A stretch of 5,433 nucleotides of DNA, taken from Candidatus Iainarchaeum sp. GTDB taxonomy: Archaea > Iainarchaeota > Iainarchaeia > Iainarchaeales > GCA-2688035. The stretch is taken from positions 1-5,433 of the forward strand of contig JAFGEM010000020.1 of NCBI GenBank assembly GCA_016931555.1, written 5' to 3'. Of the stretch, positions 1 to 5,308 are shown piece after piece (position 1 is the first letter of the stretch; the number at the start of each line of letters is the position of its first letter). A program made the position numbers and the translations under genes. The notes under the pieces are model-generated. The model saw only the letters and a list, made by a program, of their open reading frames with translations. It ran no database searches and was not told the origin of the DNA.

Positions 1-252
1 AGGGCCCCTGTCATCACCCTGAAATTCTGCTCTAAACGCCTCAATTGGTTCACCGCTTCCAGGCCGTCTTGTATCAACTATTCTCGCGGAAATAGCTCTT
101 CTATCCGCCTGCATTCTTCTATCTTGATGAAAGGTCTGTTCTTTGCCACGTTGGGAGGAGAGCTTCATTGTAAGCGGTTTTCGCCTTTCCCCTTTTCTCC
201 TGTTTAGAGGGTTTAATCGCCCTTTTCTCCATTTTCCCGGAATCTTTGGCAT
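1..252 (-). CDS. Unrecognised basic protein, N-terminal part (runs off left edge)
   Basis: The minus strand is open from an ATG at 252-250 to position 1, giving the first 84 residues of a gene that continues outside the window. The in-frame codon just before the ATG is a TGA stop (255-253), so the start cannot be further upstream in this frame. AGGTGA (263-258 on the minus strand) sits 5 bases before the ATG and fits the archaeal anti-SD, which supports this start over internal ATGs at 168 and 114. The visible protein is very rich in Arg and Lys: residues 1-28 are an almost uninterrupted basic, Pro/Gly-containing stretch, and residues 29-84 are charged and probably partly helical. I recognise no family. 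A basic N-terminus could mean nucleic-acid binding, but this is only a guess. It is divergent from hjc with a 95-base gap. An overlapping 64-residue minus frame (313-119) is the main competitor and lacks a comparable ribosome site. Confidence 0.6.
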   Translation of the reverse strand, partial: MPKIPGKWRKGRLNPLNRRKGERRKPLTMKLSSQRGKEQTFHQDRRMQADRRAISARIVDTRRPGSGEPIEAFRAEFQGDDRGP

Positions 253-257
253 TCAAA

Positions 258-263
258 TCACCT
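258..263 (-). promoter_or_regulatory. Shine-Dalgarno site AGGTGA of the left-edge gene
   Basis: AGGTGA on the minus strand lies 5 bases upstream of the ATG at 252. It matches the complement of the 16S rRNA 3' end. It decides the start of the left-edge gene. Most other first-of-transcript genes in this window have no such site. Confidence 0.55.
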
Positions 264-284
264 GTTATAATCTGCGTTTTTCTT

Positions 285-294
285 GTTTTTAATA
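285..294 (-). promoter_or_regulatory. Possible TATA box for the left-edge minus gene
   Basis: TATTAAAAAC on the minus strand is centred about 38 bases before the ATG at 252. A TSS about 26 bases downstream would leave a leader of roughly a dozen bases, only just long enough to hold the SD. The whole gap is A/T-rich, so this is weak. Confidence 0.25.
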
Positions 295-316
295 CTGCCT
301 TTTCTGCCTGCATCTG

Positions 317-326
317 TTTTAATTTA
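317..326 (+). promoter_or_regulatory. TATA-like box for hjc, leaderless arrangement
   Basis: TTTTAATTTA is centred about 26 bases before the hjc ATG at 348. No SD precedes that ATG (the bases are pyrimidine-rich). This fits archaeal leaderless transcription starting at or next to the start codon. Confidence 0.4.
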
Positions 327-347
327 TTTTGTGCCTATTTCCCTTGC

Positions 348-767
348 ATGTCACGCTATAGGAAGGGGGCAAACGCTGAAAGAGAGTTAATTCACTTGCT
401 TTTTGACAAGGGATTCAGTGTTGTGAGAACAGCAGGCTCTGGCAAAACTGCTTTGCCTGCGCCTGATTTGATTGCCCTGAAAGTGGGTAAGCACCTTGCT
501 TTTGAATGCAAAGCCTGGGCTTCAGGCAATTTGTCAATTCCTATTGCCTCTTTTGAGGAATTCATTTCATGGTGCACTAGAGCGGGAGTAGAGGCCTATT
601 TGGCTTGGAAGTATCCAAGGGCAGGATGGTATTTTTTAAAGCCAGGCGCTTTCCATAAAACAGCAAAATTTTATGCGATTTCAAAAAAAGAGGCTGAACA
701 CAACAACCAGTATTTAGAGGTAGTTACTGGGCAGCAGACACAATTGAAATCAGAAAAGACGGGTTAG
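348..767 (+). CDS. hjc: Archaeal Holliday junction resolvase Hjc
   Basis: A 139-residue protein of the usual Hjc size (about 120-140). Hjc is a dimeric, Mg-dependent endonuclease that cuts four-way DNA junctions symmetrically during recombination and fork repair. The N-terminus has the family signature RKGANAERE (residues 5-13), and E11 aligns with catalytic Glu9 of Pyrococcus Hjc. The PD-(D/E)xK core follows: D40 in PAPDLIAL, then E53 and K55 in FECKA. The GFSVVRTAGSG stretch (22-32), including R27 and S31, is also typical. All expected catalytic residues are present, so it should be active. The frame stays open upstream to an ATG at 246, but the family N-terminus begins at the ATG at 348, a TATA-like box lies 26 bases before it, and the upstream 34 residues look like translated promoter. 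The C-terminal tail (about 122-139) is polar and variable. The next gene starts 8 bases after the stop, suggesting co-transcription. Confidence 0.95.
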   Translation: MSRYRKGANAERELIHLLFDKGFSVVRTAGSGKTALPAPDLIALKVGKHLAFECKAWASGNLSIPIASFEEFISWCTRAGVEAYLAWKYPRAGWYFLKPGAFHKTAKFYAISKKEAEHNNQYLEVVTGQQTQLKSEKTG

Positions 768-775
768 GTTTTTTT

Positions 776-1237
776 ATGAGAAAACTTTCTGGATTAGAAA
801 TTATTCTTGCTTCTTTTTTTCTGGTAGTTGTTGTATCGCTGCCTTTTTGGGTTCTAAATATTTCTATATTAGTTTATTTGGGATTGGTTTACGCAATTTC
901 GGTTTTTGTATTCAAAAGAATCAAAAAAGAGCTTTCTTCTGCAAAAAACCTTTCCAAAGAATTAAAACAATTTTTGGAAGGCGGGAATTCAATAGAAAAA
1001 ATTTCCCGTGAATTCCTTTCATGGAAAATATTGTTTCCAATATTGTTTTTCTGCTTTGTTTGTCCCTTACTCGCGTTTTTTTACCCTAATAGTTATTTTT
1101 CGCATTTCTCGCTAACTGTTAACGAATTTTTGCTCTCAAATTTTGATGGACTCCTGGTTTTTCTTGTGCTTTGTTTTGTGGTTTCCCTGTTTCTCGCAAA
1201 CAATATTTACTATTACACTAATCTAAAAAAACCCTGA
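776..1237 (+). CDS. Small four-helix membrane protein, unknown function
   Basis: A 153-residue protein that I do not recognise. Hydrophobic segments sit at about 8-27, 29-47, 84-103 and 124-142, so it is probably a four-pass membrane protein. The first two helices form a tight hairpin. The loop at about 48-83 is rich in Lys/Glu and probably amphipathic (KRIKKELSS... to ...EKISREF), so by the positive-inside rule it should face the cytoplasm, with the N-terminus (MRK) and C-terminus (NLKKP) inside as well. No catalytic motif is evident. It starts 8 bases after the hjc stop, preceded by a run of seven T, with only a weak AGG as a possible SD. The run of T could also act as a partial transcription stop for hjc. 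The DNA is markedly A/T-rich compared with hjc. Co-transcription with hjc gives no clear functional hint. Confidence 0.8.
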   Translation: MRKLSGLEIILASFFLVVVVSLPFWVLNISILVYLGLVYAISVFVFKRIKKELSSAKNLSKELKQFLEGGNSIEKISREFLSWKILFPILFFCFVCPLLAFFYPNSYFSHFSLTVNEFLLSNFDGLLVFLVLCFVVSLFLANNIYYYTNLKKP

Positions 1238-1245
1238 AAGTTGAG

Positions 1246-1254
1246 TTTATAATT
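1246..1254 (+). promoter_or_regulatory. Possible TATA box for the 48-residue gene
   Basis: TTTATAATT is centred about 37 bases before the ATG at 1287, predicting a TSS about 10 bases before the start. It may mean the mini-gene is transcribed separately from hjc and the membrane-protein gene. A short direct repeat (AATTGTTTT at 1251-1259 and 1268-1276) overlaps this area and has no obvious role. Confidence 0.3.
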
Positions 1255-1286
1255 GTTTTTCAACCCAATTGTTTTAACTGGTTTTT

Positions 1287-1433
1287 ATGCGCGTGCAATT
1301 GGAAGACATGATTTATGAAATCAAGTTTCGCTTGGAAAACAATAAAGACGGGTTGCGCAGCAAGGTTCTCCTGAAAGACGCTTTAAAAGCGCTTGAAGAT
1401 TACAAAAAAATTTTGGACAAAAAAAGCGATTAG
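1287..1433 (+). CDS. 48-residue helical mini-protein
   Basis: ATG at 1287 to TAG at 1431-1433 encodes 48 residues: MRVQLEDMIYEIKFRLENNK, then KDGLRSKVLLKDALKALEDY and KKILDKKSD with small overlap. Composition is that of a real soluble helical protein, not a chance frame. Charged and hydrophobic residues alternate in heptad-like fashion, giving two amphipathic helices (about 3-18 and 23-45) separated by an NNKDG turn, so a helical hairpin or small coiled-coil dimer is likely. I recognise no family. It fills the space between the membrane-protein gene and the convergent GTPase gene, stopping 6 bases short of the GTPase stop. No SD precedes it, but a TATA-like element lies upstream. The main doubt is its small size. 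Confidence 0.6.
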   Translation: MRVQLEDMIYEIKFRLENNKDGLRSKVLLKDALKALEDYKKILDKKSD

Positions 1434-1439
1434 CACTTT

Positions 1440-2195
1440 TCAAACCCTTATTTCCCCTGCCTGCCACATTTTAACAAGAATTTTTGCTGCTTCATGCGTA
1501 TCAGGAACGCTTCCGCGCAAAAGCCGGTTTTTCTTTAAAGCAATTTCTTCTAAAACTCGTTCAGCATCAGTTTCCTTTACACCAAAATTTTTTTTGATTG
1601 AATACGGGTTTTTCTTTAAAAGCCAGTCCACTAACTCTAAACCCACTGCCTCAACATCATGCAGCTGCTCTGGGTTCTTTGAATTCACGAGCATTAATTC
1701 GAATTCGTTTTTCTGTTCAAAAGGAATTATTCCCGGGGAGTCAATTAGCATTATTTTTTCGCTCAGGCGCAAAAATTGTTCTCCGCGCGTAAAACCGGGT
1801 TTGTGCCCTGTTCGCGCAACTTTGCGCCCGATCAAAGCATTTATTACACTGCTCTTTCCTGTATTGGGATAGCCTACGAGAGAAACAACAGCCCGCTTTT
1901 TTGCGCTTGCCTTTCCAACTTCTTCCCGCAGTTTTTTCACCCCTTTTTTTTCGCGTGCGCTCAGAAACACGCAGGGGGCAATTTTCTGCAAACGCTTTTT
2001 TTCTTTTTCCAAAACACTGCGCTCAACTAAATCGCTTTTATTAAGGACAAAAACAAGTTTTTTCCCGGAATTCAAAACACGCTTCTCTACACTGCTATTC
2101 CGCGTTATCTCGGGAAATCGCGCATCCAGAATCTCGAGAACAACAGTGCTTTGTTCTATAACGCGCGTTACTCTGGAAAAAAAGCCTTTTTTCAT
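1440..2195 (-). CDS. Circularly permuted GTPase, YlqF/RbgA/Nog2-like (ribosome assembly)
   Basis: A 251-residue GTPase with its G motifs in permuted order: G4 NKSD (52-55), G5 SAR (79-81), G1/Walker A GYPNTGKSS (108-116), G2 Thr in GFTRG (T136) and G3 DSPG (152-155). The N-terminal DARFPEITRN (24-33) corresponds to the DARxP motif before G4 in this family. This order defines the YlqF/RbgA/YawG group, whose characterised members (bacterial RbgA, eukaryotic Nog2/Nug1) bind the maturing large ribosomal subunit. A similar role in the cytoplasm is inferred. The C-terminal region (about 175-251) is a helical domain ending in the THEAAKILVKMWQAGEIRV stretch, matching the terminal helix of RbgA-type proteins. 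It is somewhat shorter than bacterial RbgA (about 280). The ATG at 2195 has no SD; a CTTTAAAG box 26 bases upstream suggests a leaderless mRNA. It converges with the mini-gene (6-base gap) and diverges from the Cys-repeat gene. Confidence 0.93.
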   Translation of the reverse strand: MKKGFFSRVTRVIEQSTVVLEILDARFPEITRNSSVEKRVLNSGKKLVFVLNKSDLVERSVLEKEKKRLQKIAPCVFLSAREKKGVKKLREEVGKASAKKRAVVSLVGYPNTGKSSVINALIGRKVARTGHKPGFTRGEQFLRLSEKIMLIDSPGIIPFEQKNEFELMLVNSKNPEQLHDVEAVGLELVDWLLKKNPYSIKKNFGVKETDAERVLEEIALKKNRLLRGSVPDTHEAAKILVKMWQAGEIRV

Positions 2196-2217
2196 AAATA
2201 GTTATTTGTTTAACACG

Positions 2218-2225
2218 CTTTAAAG
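2218..2225 (-). promoter_or_regulatory. TATA box for the GTPase gene, leaderless arrangement
   Basis: CTTTAAAG is centred 26-27 bases before the GTPase start codon (2195). The start has no SD, so transcription probably begins at the ATG. Confidence 0.45.
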
Positions 2226-2247
2226 CTTGCCCATTGCAACCAAAAAC

Positions 2248-2256
2248 AATTAATAC
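2248..2256 (+). promoter_or_regulatory. TATA-like box for the Cys-repeat protein gene
   Basis: AATTAATAC is centred about 28 bases before the ATG at 2280, which has no SD. The closer TTATATT is only a few bases from the ATG, too near to act as a TATA box for a leaderless start. The divergent GTPase TATA box lies about 30 bases to the left. Confidence 0.4.
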
Positions 2257-2279
2257 TCCTTTCAATCTAATTATATTGC

Positions 2280-2789
2280 ATGTGGAAAAAAATACTTATT
2301 CTTGCAATTGCAGTAGTAGTGATTTTGACAGTGCCTGCAATGCTTATTCCCGCTCCAACAGAGGAGATTGAGAATCCGGATTATGTTGACCCCGGGGTTT
2401 TAGAAGGAACAGAGTTAACTCAGGATATTCCAAATTTGGGCGACCCAATACTAATTGATGACTGCGACAGCCATGAAAGCGAGTACAATAGAGACAGGTG
2501 CCTTTTGTATCAGTCTGAAAATGCTAACTCAATAGAGCTCTGCCGCGGGATTTCTGATGTTGCAACAAAAAACATTTGCATAAGGAATCTGGCAACAATA
2601 AACGCCAACACTTCCTATTGCAGTTACATGGTTAGTGTTTATACTCCGGAAGACAATTCTAATGTGAAAAATGCGTGCATTACTGCAGTTGCAAAAGAAG
2701 AGGGCGAGGAAAACATTTGCGAACAAATTCTTGATTCAGAGTGGAGAGAGCACTGCAAAAACATTGTTCGCGAATCAATTCCGTTTTAA
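2280..2789 (+). CDS. Membrane-anchored extracytoplasmic protein with four Cys-pair repeats
   Basis: A 169-residue protein with an N-terminal hydrophobic segment (about 5-24, preceded by MWKK) that is either a signal anchor or a signal peptide. An acidic, Pro-rich spacer (about 25-60) and a soluble domain follow, so most of the protein should lie outside the membrane. The domain has exactly eight cysteines: 62, 74, 88, 100, 114, 133, 147 and 159. They form four C-x11-C pairs joined by linkers of exactly 13 residues, a 26-residue period. Only the third pair differs, with 7 extra residues (C-x18-C). Around the cysteines there is weak shared sequence such as C-x-x-I/M near the first Cys and charged or Asn residues before the second. 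I infer disulfide-stapled helical hairpins. Similar Cys-paired repeats seem, from memory, to be common in predicted surface proteins of DPANN archaea, but I know no function. The stop codon abuts the stop of convergent pth2. Confidence 0.85.
   Translation: MWKKILILAIAVVVILTVPAMLIPAPTEEIENPDYVDPGVLEGTELTQDIPNLGDPILIDDCDSHESEYNRDRCLLYQSENANSIELCRGISDVATKNICIRNLATINANTSYCSYMVSVYTPEDNSNVKNACITAVAKEEGEENICEQILDSEWREHCKNIVRESIPF
2463..2756 (+). repeat. Four tandem 26-residue Cys-pair coding units
   Basis: This stretch codes for residues 62-159 of the protein starting at 2280. Unit starts are C62, C88, C114 and C147, and each unit closes with a second Cys (C74, C100, C133, C159). Cys-to-Cys distances are 12, 14, 12, 14, 19, 14 and 12. 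The copies are divergent at the sequence level and show only in cysteine spacing and a few neighbouring positions, so this is an old protein repeat, not a recent DNA duplication. Confidence 0.7.
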
Positions 2790-3137
2790 TTAAAGCAATT
2801 TCAAATCTTTGATGTGGGGTTCGAGTGCTGCTGAATCTGCGGGCCCTATCCCAACACATGTTGGCTCTCCGGGTTTTACCTGTGTTAGCCCAGCATCTTT
2901 GATCAGGGCAACAGTAAAGCTTTTTTTGAGCTTCTGAAACAATTGGACAAGCTCTTTCTTTGAGCCGACTTTTAAAACAACTTTTTTCATTCCAGTTCTG
3001 CGCCATGCTTCTACATCGCTTGGCGGAGACTCAAGCATTGCTTCAACGCTTGCATGGGCGCACTGCGCAGCAATCTTTCCTTTCCCCATTTTCAAATCAG
3101 TTCTGACAACAATAACCTGCTTTAGCTCCATTTTCAC
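2790..3137 (-). CDS. pth2: Peptidyl-tRNA hydrolase, archaeal/eukaryotic type (Pth2)
   Basis: A 115-residue protein with the full Pth2 pattern. KQVIVVRTDLKMGKGKIAAQ (6-25) is followed by CAHAS (26-30), the WRRTGMKKVVLKV strand region (45-57), KDAGLTQVKPGEPT (80-93), VGIGPA (95-100) and the family C-terminal ending DLKLL. Pth2 cleaves the ester bond of peptidyl-tRNAs dropped by ribosomes and recycles the tRNA; the expected active-site neighbourhood (K21, H28, D81) is intact. The start is GTG at 3137, which overlaps the scaffold-gene stop as GTGA, a 4-base coupling overlap, with AAGG 6 bases upstream. An ATG two codons later (3131) would give MELKQVIVVR and is almost equally good. It is the last gene of the Fe-S operon, an unexpected partner. 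Its TAA directly abuts the TAA of the convergent gene. Confidence 0.95.
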   Translation of the reverse strand: MKMELKQVIVVRTDLKMGKGKIAAQCAHASVEAMLESPPSDVEAWRRTGMKKVVLKVGSKKELVQLFQKLKKSFTVALIKDAGLTQVKPGEPTCVGIGPADSAALEPHIKDLKLL

Positions 3138-3787
3138 TCACTGCCTTCAAAGTGCTTCTTCCTGTAAAATTCAATTAATTTTTTTACTTCTGGAATGCAG
3201 TTCTTGTCCTGCACTCCTACTTTCGTCCTTTTTTGGACATCCTCGAATGTTTTTGCGCCCTCAAGCACTGCCTCTTCAATGTCTTTATTGGTTATTTTTA
3301 ATGCAGTGTCGATAATTTTTGTTTCATCTTCTTTTACCCTATGAAACTGCTTTGTCTTTTTAAAATAATCATTTATTGCTTCCCTAAGTGCCTTGTCTCC
3401 CAACACAGAGCAGTGTATTTTGCGCGCTGGCAATCCTCCAAGCCTTTGCATAATATCTTTTGGAGTCAATTTCATTGCATCATCAAGCTTCATTCCTCTC
3501 TTTTCTGCGGCCATTACAGAGAGCATTGAAGTTGAGGCAATTGCACTCGCGCATCCAAAGGTCTGGTATTTGCATTCCTTAATCCTGTCTGTTTTTGCGT
3601 CAACCTTAATCCAAATTTTCATTACATCGCCGCAAACTGGCGAACCTATAACTCCAACGCCATCTGCCTTGTAGTTCTGTGCCTCTTCCTTTGTTTTAAA
3701 AATATTCCTTGGATTGAAAAAATGGTCTTTTACAGCATCAGAATAAAACCATGATTTTTCCTTTCCAACAACATCTGCTTTCTTCAT
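3134..3787 (-). CDS. iscU: IscU/NifU-like Fe-S scaffold with degenerate C-terminal BFD-like domain
   Basis: A 217-residue protein with two parts. Residues about 12-148 are an IscU-type scaffold, on which [2Fe-2S] clusters are built from sulfur delivered by IscS. The cluster ligands C52 (in PVCGD, with D54), C79 (in TFGCASAIAS) and C126 (in KIHCSVLG) are all present. Residues about 155-205 align without gaps to the central ferredoxin-like (BFD) domain of NifU: the pattern from KITNKDIEEAV through GAKTFEDVQKRTKVG to CIPEVKKLI is clear. However, the ligand positions read D160, A162, D194 and C197 where NifU has four Cys, so this domain cannot bind the usual cluster. The NfU-type third domain of full NifU is absent. 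The ATG at 3787 overlaps the iscS stop as ATGA, so translation is probably coupled. It could equally be called nifU; iscU is used because the intact domain is IscU. Confidence 0.93.
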   Translation of the reverse strand: MKKADVVGKEKSWFYSDAVKDHFFNPRNIFKTKEEAQNYKADGVGVIGSPVCGDVMKIWIKVDAKTDRIKECKYQTFGCASAIASTSMLSVMAAEKRGMKLDDAMKLTPKDIMQRLGGLPARKIHCSVLGDKALREAINDYFKKTKQFHRVKEDETKIIDTALKITNKDIEEAVLEGAKTFEDVQKRTKVGVQDKNCIPEVKKLIEFYRKKHFEGSE

Positions 3788-4965
3788 AAACCCACATCCT
3801 TTTTGCCCAATTCAACGGGGCTGATCAACCGCAGGTCAGAAATTATTTTTGGGAGCTTCTTTAAAACAAAATCAATATCCTTTTTTGTAGTGCGCTTTCC
3901 AAGTGAAAACCTGACGCTCCCATGCGCTACCTCGTAAGGCATGCCAGTTGCAATAACAACATGGCTCGGCTCTAAAGAGTGGGAAGTGCAGGCGCTCCCT
4001 GAGCTGACACAAATTCCGTTCTCATTCAAACGCAGTAAAATTGCTTCTCCCTCAACATCCAAAAAAGAAACAGATGCATTGTTAGGCAATCTTTTCACAG
4101 GATGCCCAAGCAAAATTGTTTTTGGGATGCTCTCCCGAATTCCCTTTATCAAATACTGCCTTAAATTTGAAAGCCTCTTTGATTCCTTTTTTCTTTCCTT
4201 CTGCGCCAATTCCAATGCAGTTGCCAATCCAACTATGCCCGCAACATTTTCAGTTCCCGCTCTCAATACGTTTTCCTGTGCACCGCCGTGAATCAAGGGC
4301 TGCAAAGGCGTTCCCTTTTTCACAAAAAGCAATCCTGTTCCTTTCATTGCATAAATCTTGCTCCCGTTAACAGTCATTAAATCAATGCCGAGCTTTTTTG
4401 TGTCAATTTCACTAAAGCCTGCTGCCTGGCAGGCGTCAGTATGAAACAAAACATTGTGCTTTTTTGCAATCGCGGCAATTTCCTTTACTGGCTGAATTGT
4501 TCCGATTTCATTGTTAGCATACATGGTAGAAATCAAAATTGTGTCTTTTCGAATTGCCTGCTCCAGTTCATCCAATTTGACAATCCCGTGTTTATCAACA
4601 TCAACATAAGTTATTTCAAAACCAAATTCTTTCTCAAGCCATTCGCAGGTGTGGAGAACAGCATGGTGCTCTGTTTTCTGCGTTACAATATGCTTTCCCT
4701 TGCTGCGCAGTGCAAACGCAACTCCCTTTATTGCGAGGTTCACTGATTCTGTTCCAGAGCCAGTAAAAATAATTTCTTCGGGGTTGCAATCCAAAATTTT
4801 TGCAATTTTTTTGCGCGAGGCATCCAAAGCATTTTTTGCCTCCAAACCAAGGGAATGGAAGCTGCCGGGATTTCCAAATTTTTGGCTGAGGAAAGGGAGC
4901 ATTGCCCTTTTCACTTCGCTTCTCACGTATGTTGTTGCTGCGTGGTCGAGATAAACGTGTTTCAA
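3784..4965 (-). CDS. iscS: Cysteine desulfurase, group I (IscS/NifS type)
   Basis: A 393-residue PLP enzyme of normal IscS/NifS length. It converts L-cysteine to alanine and passes the persulfide sulfur to the neighbouring scaffold, and perhaps to other acceptors such as tRNA thiolation enzymes. Visible residues, by analogy with E. coli IscS, are YLDHAATT (5-12), GTES (71-74), H100 in TEHHAVL, N152 in NNEIG, D177 and Q180 in HTDACQAAG, and PLP lysine K203 in NGSKIYAMKG. The catalytic loop SSGSACTS has C326, followed by SLEPSHV and SVRFSLG (R352). The long SSGSACTS loop marks group I. The residue before the PLP lysine is Ser202, where E. coli has His. The start is TTG at 4965: no ATG or GTG lies between the upstream stop (4983-4981) and the conserved N-terminus, and AAGGCGG sits 5 bases before the TTG. 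It starts 10 bases after the regulator gene. Confidence 0.96.
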   Translation of the reverse strand: MKHVYLDHAATTYVRSEVKRAMLPFLSQKFGNPGSFHSLGLEAKNALDASRKKIAKILDCNPEEIIFTGSGTESVNLAIKGVAFALRSKGKHIVTQKTEHHAVLHTCEWLEKEFGFEITYVDVDKHGIVKLDELEQAIRKDTILISTMYANNEIGTIQPVKEIAAIAKKHNVLFHTDACQAAGFSEIDTKKLGIDLMTVNGSKIYAMKGTGLLFVKKGTPLQPLIHGGAQENVLRAGTENVAGIVGLATALELAQKERKKESKRLSNLRQYLIKGIRESIPKTILLGHPVKRLPNNASVSFLDVEGEAILLRLNENGICVSSGSACTSHSLEPSHVVIATGMPYEVAHGSVRFSLGKRTTKKDIDFVLKKLPKIISDLRLISPVELGKKDVGL

Positions 4966-4970
4966 AAAAA

Positions 4971-4977
4971 CCGCCTT
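4971..4977 (-). promoter_or_regulatory. SD-like site AAGGCGG deciding the TTG start of iscS
   Basis: AAGGCGG on the minus strand overlaps the regulator's TAA stop and lies 5 bases before the TTG at 4965. It differs from a perfect AAGGAGG by one base. This supports the TTG start and suggests translational coupling to the regulator gene. Confidence 0.6.
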
Positions 4978-5308
4978 ACTCTATTTTTCTGCATCTTCCC
5001 TTGCAATGCTCTTTGAAGTGCTTTTCCATTATGCTCAAGAAAGCAGGGGTGCCGGGAGAAGTGTTCTCTATCTCTTTTGCAACATTTGGGTTCAGGGTAT
5101 AAATTCTCTGTTTGCCCTCTGCTGTTGAAACAACAAAATTGCAGTTTCTAAGTTCTGCGAGTGCGTGGCTTACAGTGCTTTGCTGTGCCCCTGTTTTTGA
5201 GACAAGGGTTTGCACGCTCATCGGCTTTTTTGCGAGCTCTGCCAAAATCCTTATTCTCAAATCATTTCCCAGAGTTTCAAAACACAAATGGTATGGCACA
5301 GACTTCAT
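4976..5308 (-). CDS. ArsR-type winged-helix regulator with C-terminal CxxxC, head of Fe-S operon
   Basis: A 110-residue protein of typical ArsR/SmtB size. Residues 10-72 form the winged helix-turn-helix: FETLGNDLRIRILAELAKKP (10-29), then SVQTLVSKTGAQQSTVSHAL with the recognition helix at about 42-54, then a wing at about 58-72 ending in a GKQRIYTL strand. The classical ArsR metal box ELCVCDL is absent from the alpha-3 region. Cysteines are C9 at the start of helix 1, C56, and C102/C106 in the C-terminal HCKGRC. In ArsR dimers helices 1 and 5 pack together, so C9, C102 and C106 could form a metal or Fe-S site at the dimer interface (inference). It is the first gene of the iscS-iscU-pth2 operon. 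Its start codon overlaps a perfect inverted repeat, so autoregulation is likely. A role as Fe-S or metal sensor of the operon is inferred; the domain call is firm. Confidence 0.88.
   Translation of the reverse strand: MKSVPYHLCFETLGNDLRIRILAELAKKPMSVQTLVSKTGAQQSTVSHALAELRNCNFVVSTAEGKQRIYTLNPNVAKEIENTSPGTPAFLSIMEKHFKEHCKGRCRKIE

Noticed and set aside
119..313. 64-residue minus-strand frame overlapping the hjc upstream region
   Set aside because: It overlaps the better-supported frame 1-252, which has an SD. Its own ATG has no SD and a TATA-like stretch too close to the start. Its composition is Lys-rich by default in this purine-rich strand.
246..347. Upstream extension of Hjc to an ATG at 246
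   Set aside because: The 34 extra residues do not belong to the family, and they cover the promoter region. The Hjc signature starts right after the ATG at 348.
769..775. Run of seven T after hjc as a terminator
   Set aside because: Archaea can terminate at T-runs, but the next gene starts immediately after it, and T-runs are frequent in this A/T-rich window. Not listed as a feature.
1251..1276. Direct repeat AATTGTTTT in the gap before the mini-gene
   Set aside because: Only 9 bases of low-complexity A/T-rich sequence; chance is likely.
1393..2030. Plus-strand frames opposite the GTPase gene (1393-1872, 1598-1792, 1776-2030)
   Set aside because: They are antisense shadows rich in Ser, Phe and Pro. 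The minus strand carries an unmistakable GTPase with all G motifs.
2529..3006. Minus-strand frames at 2529-2726 and 2680-3006
   Set aside because: The first is antisense to the Cys-repeat protein; the second is a wrong-frame reading across pth2 and the end of the convergent gene. Neither has a family pattern.
3341..4954. Plus-strand frames opposite iscU and iscS
   Set aside because: They are shadows of two well-conserved genes on the minus strand, with no plausible starts or domains.
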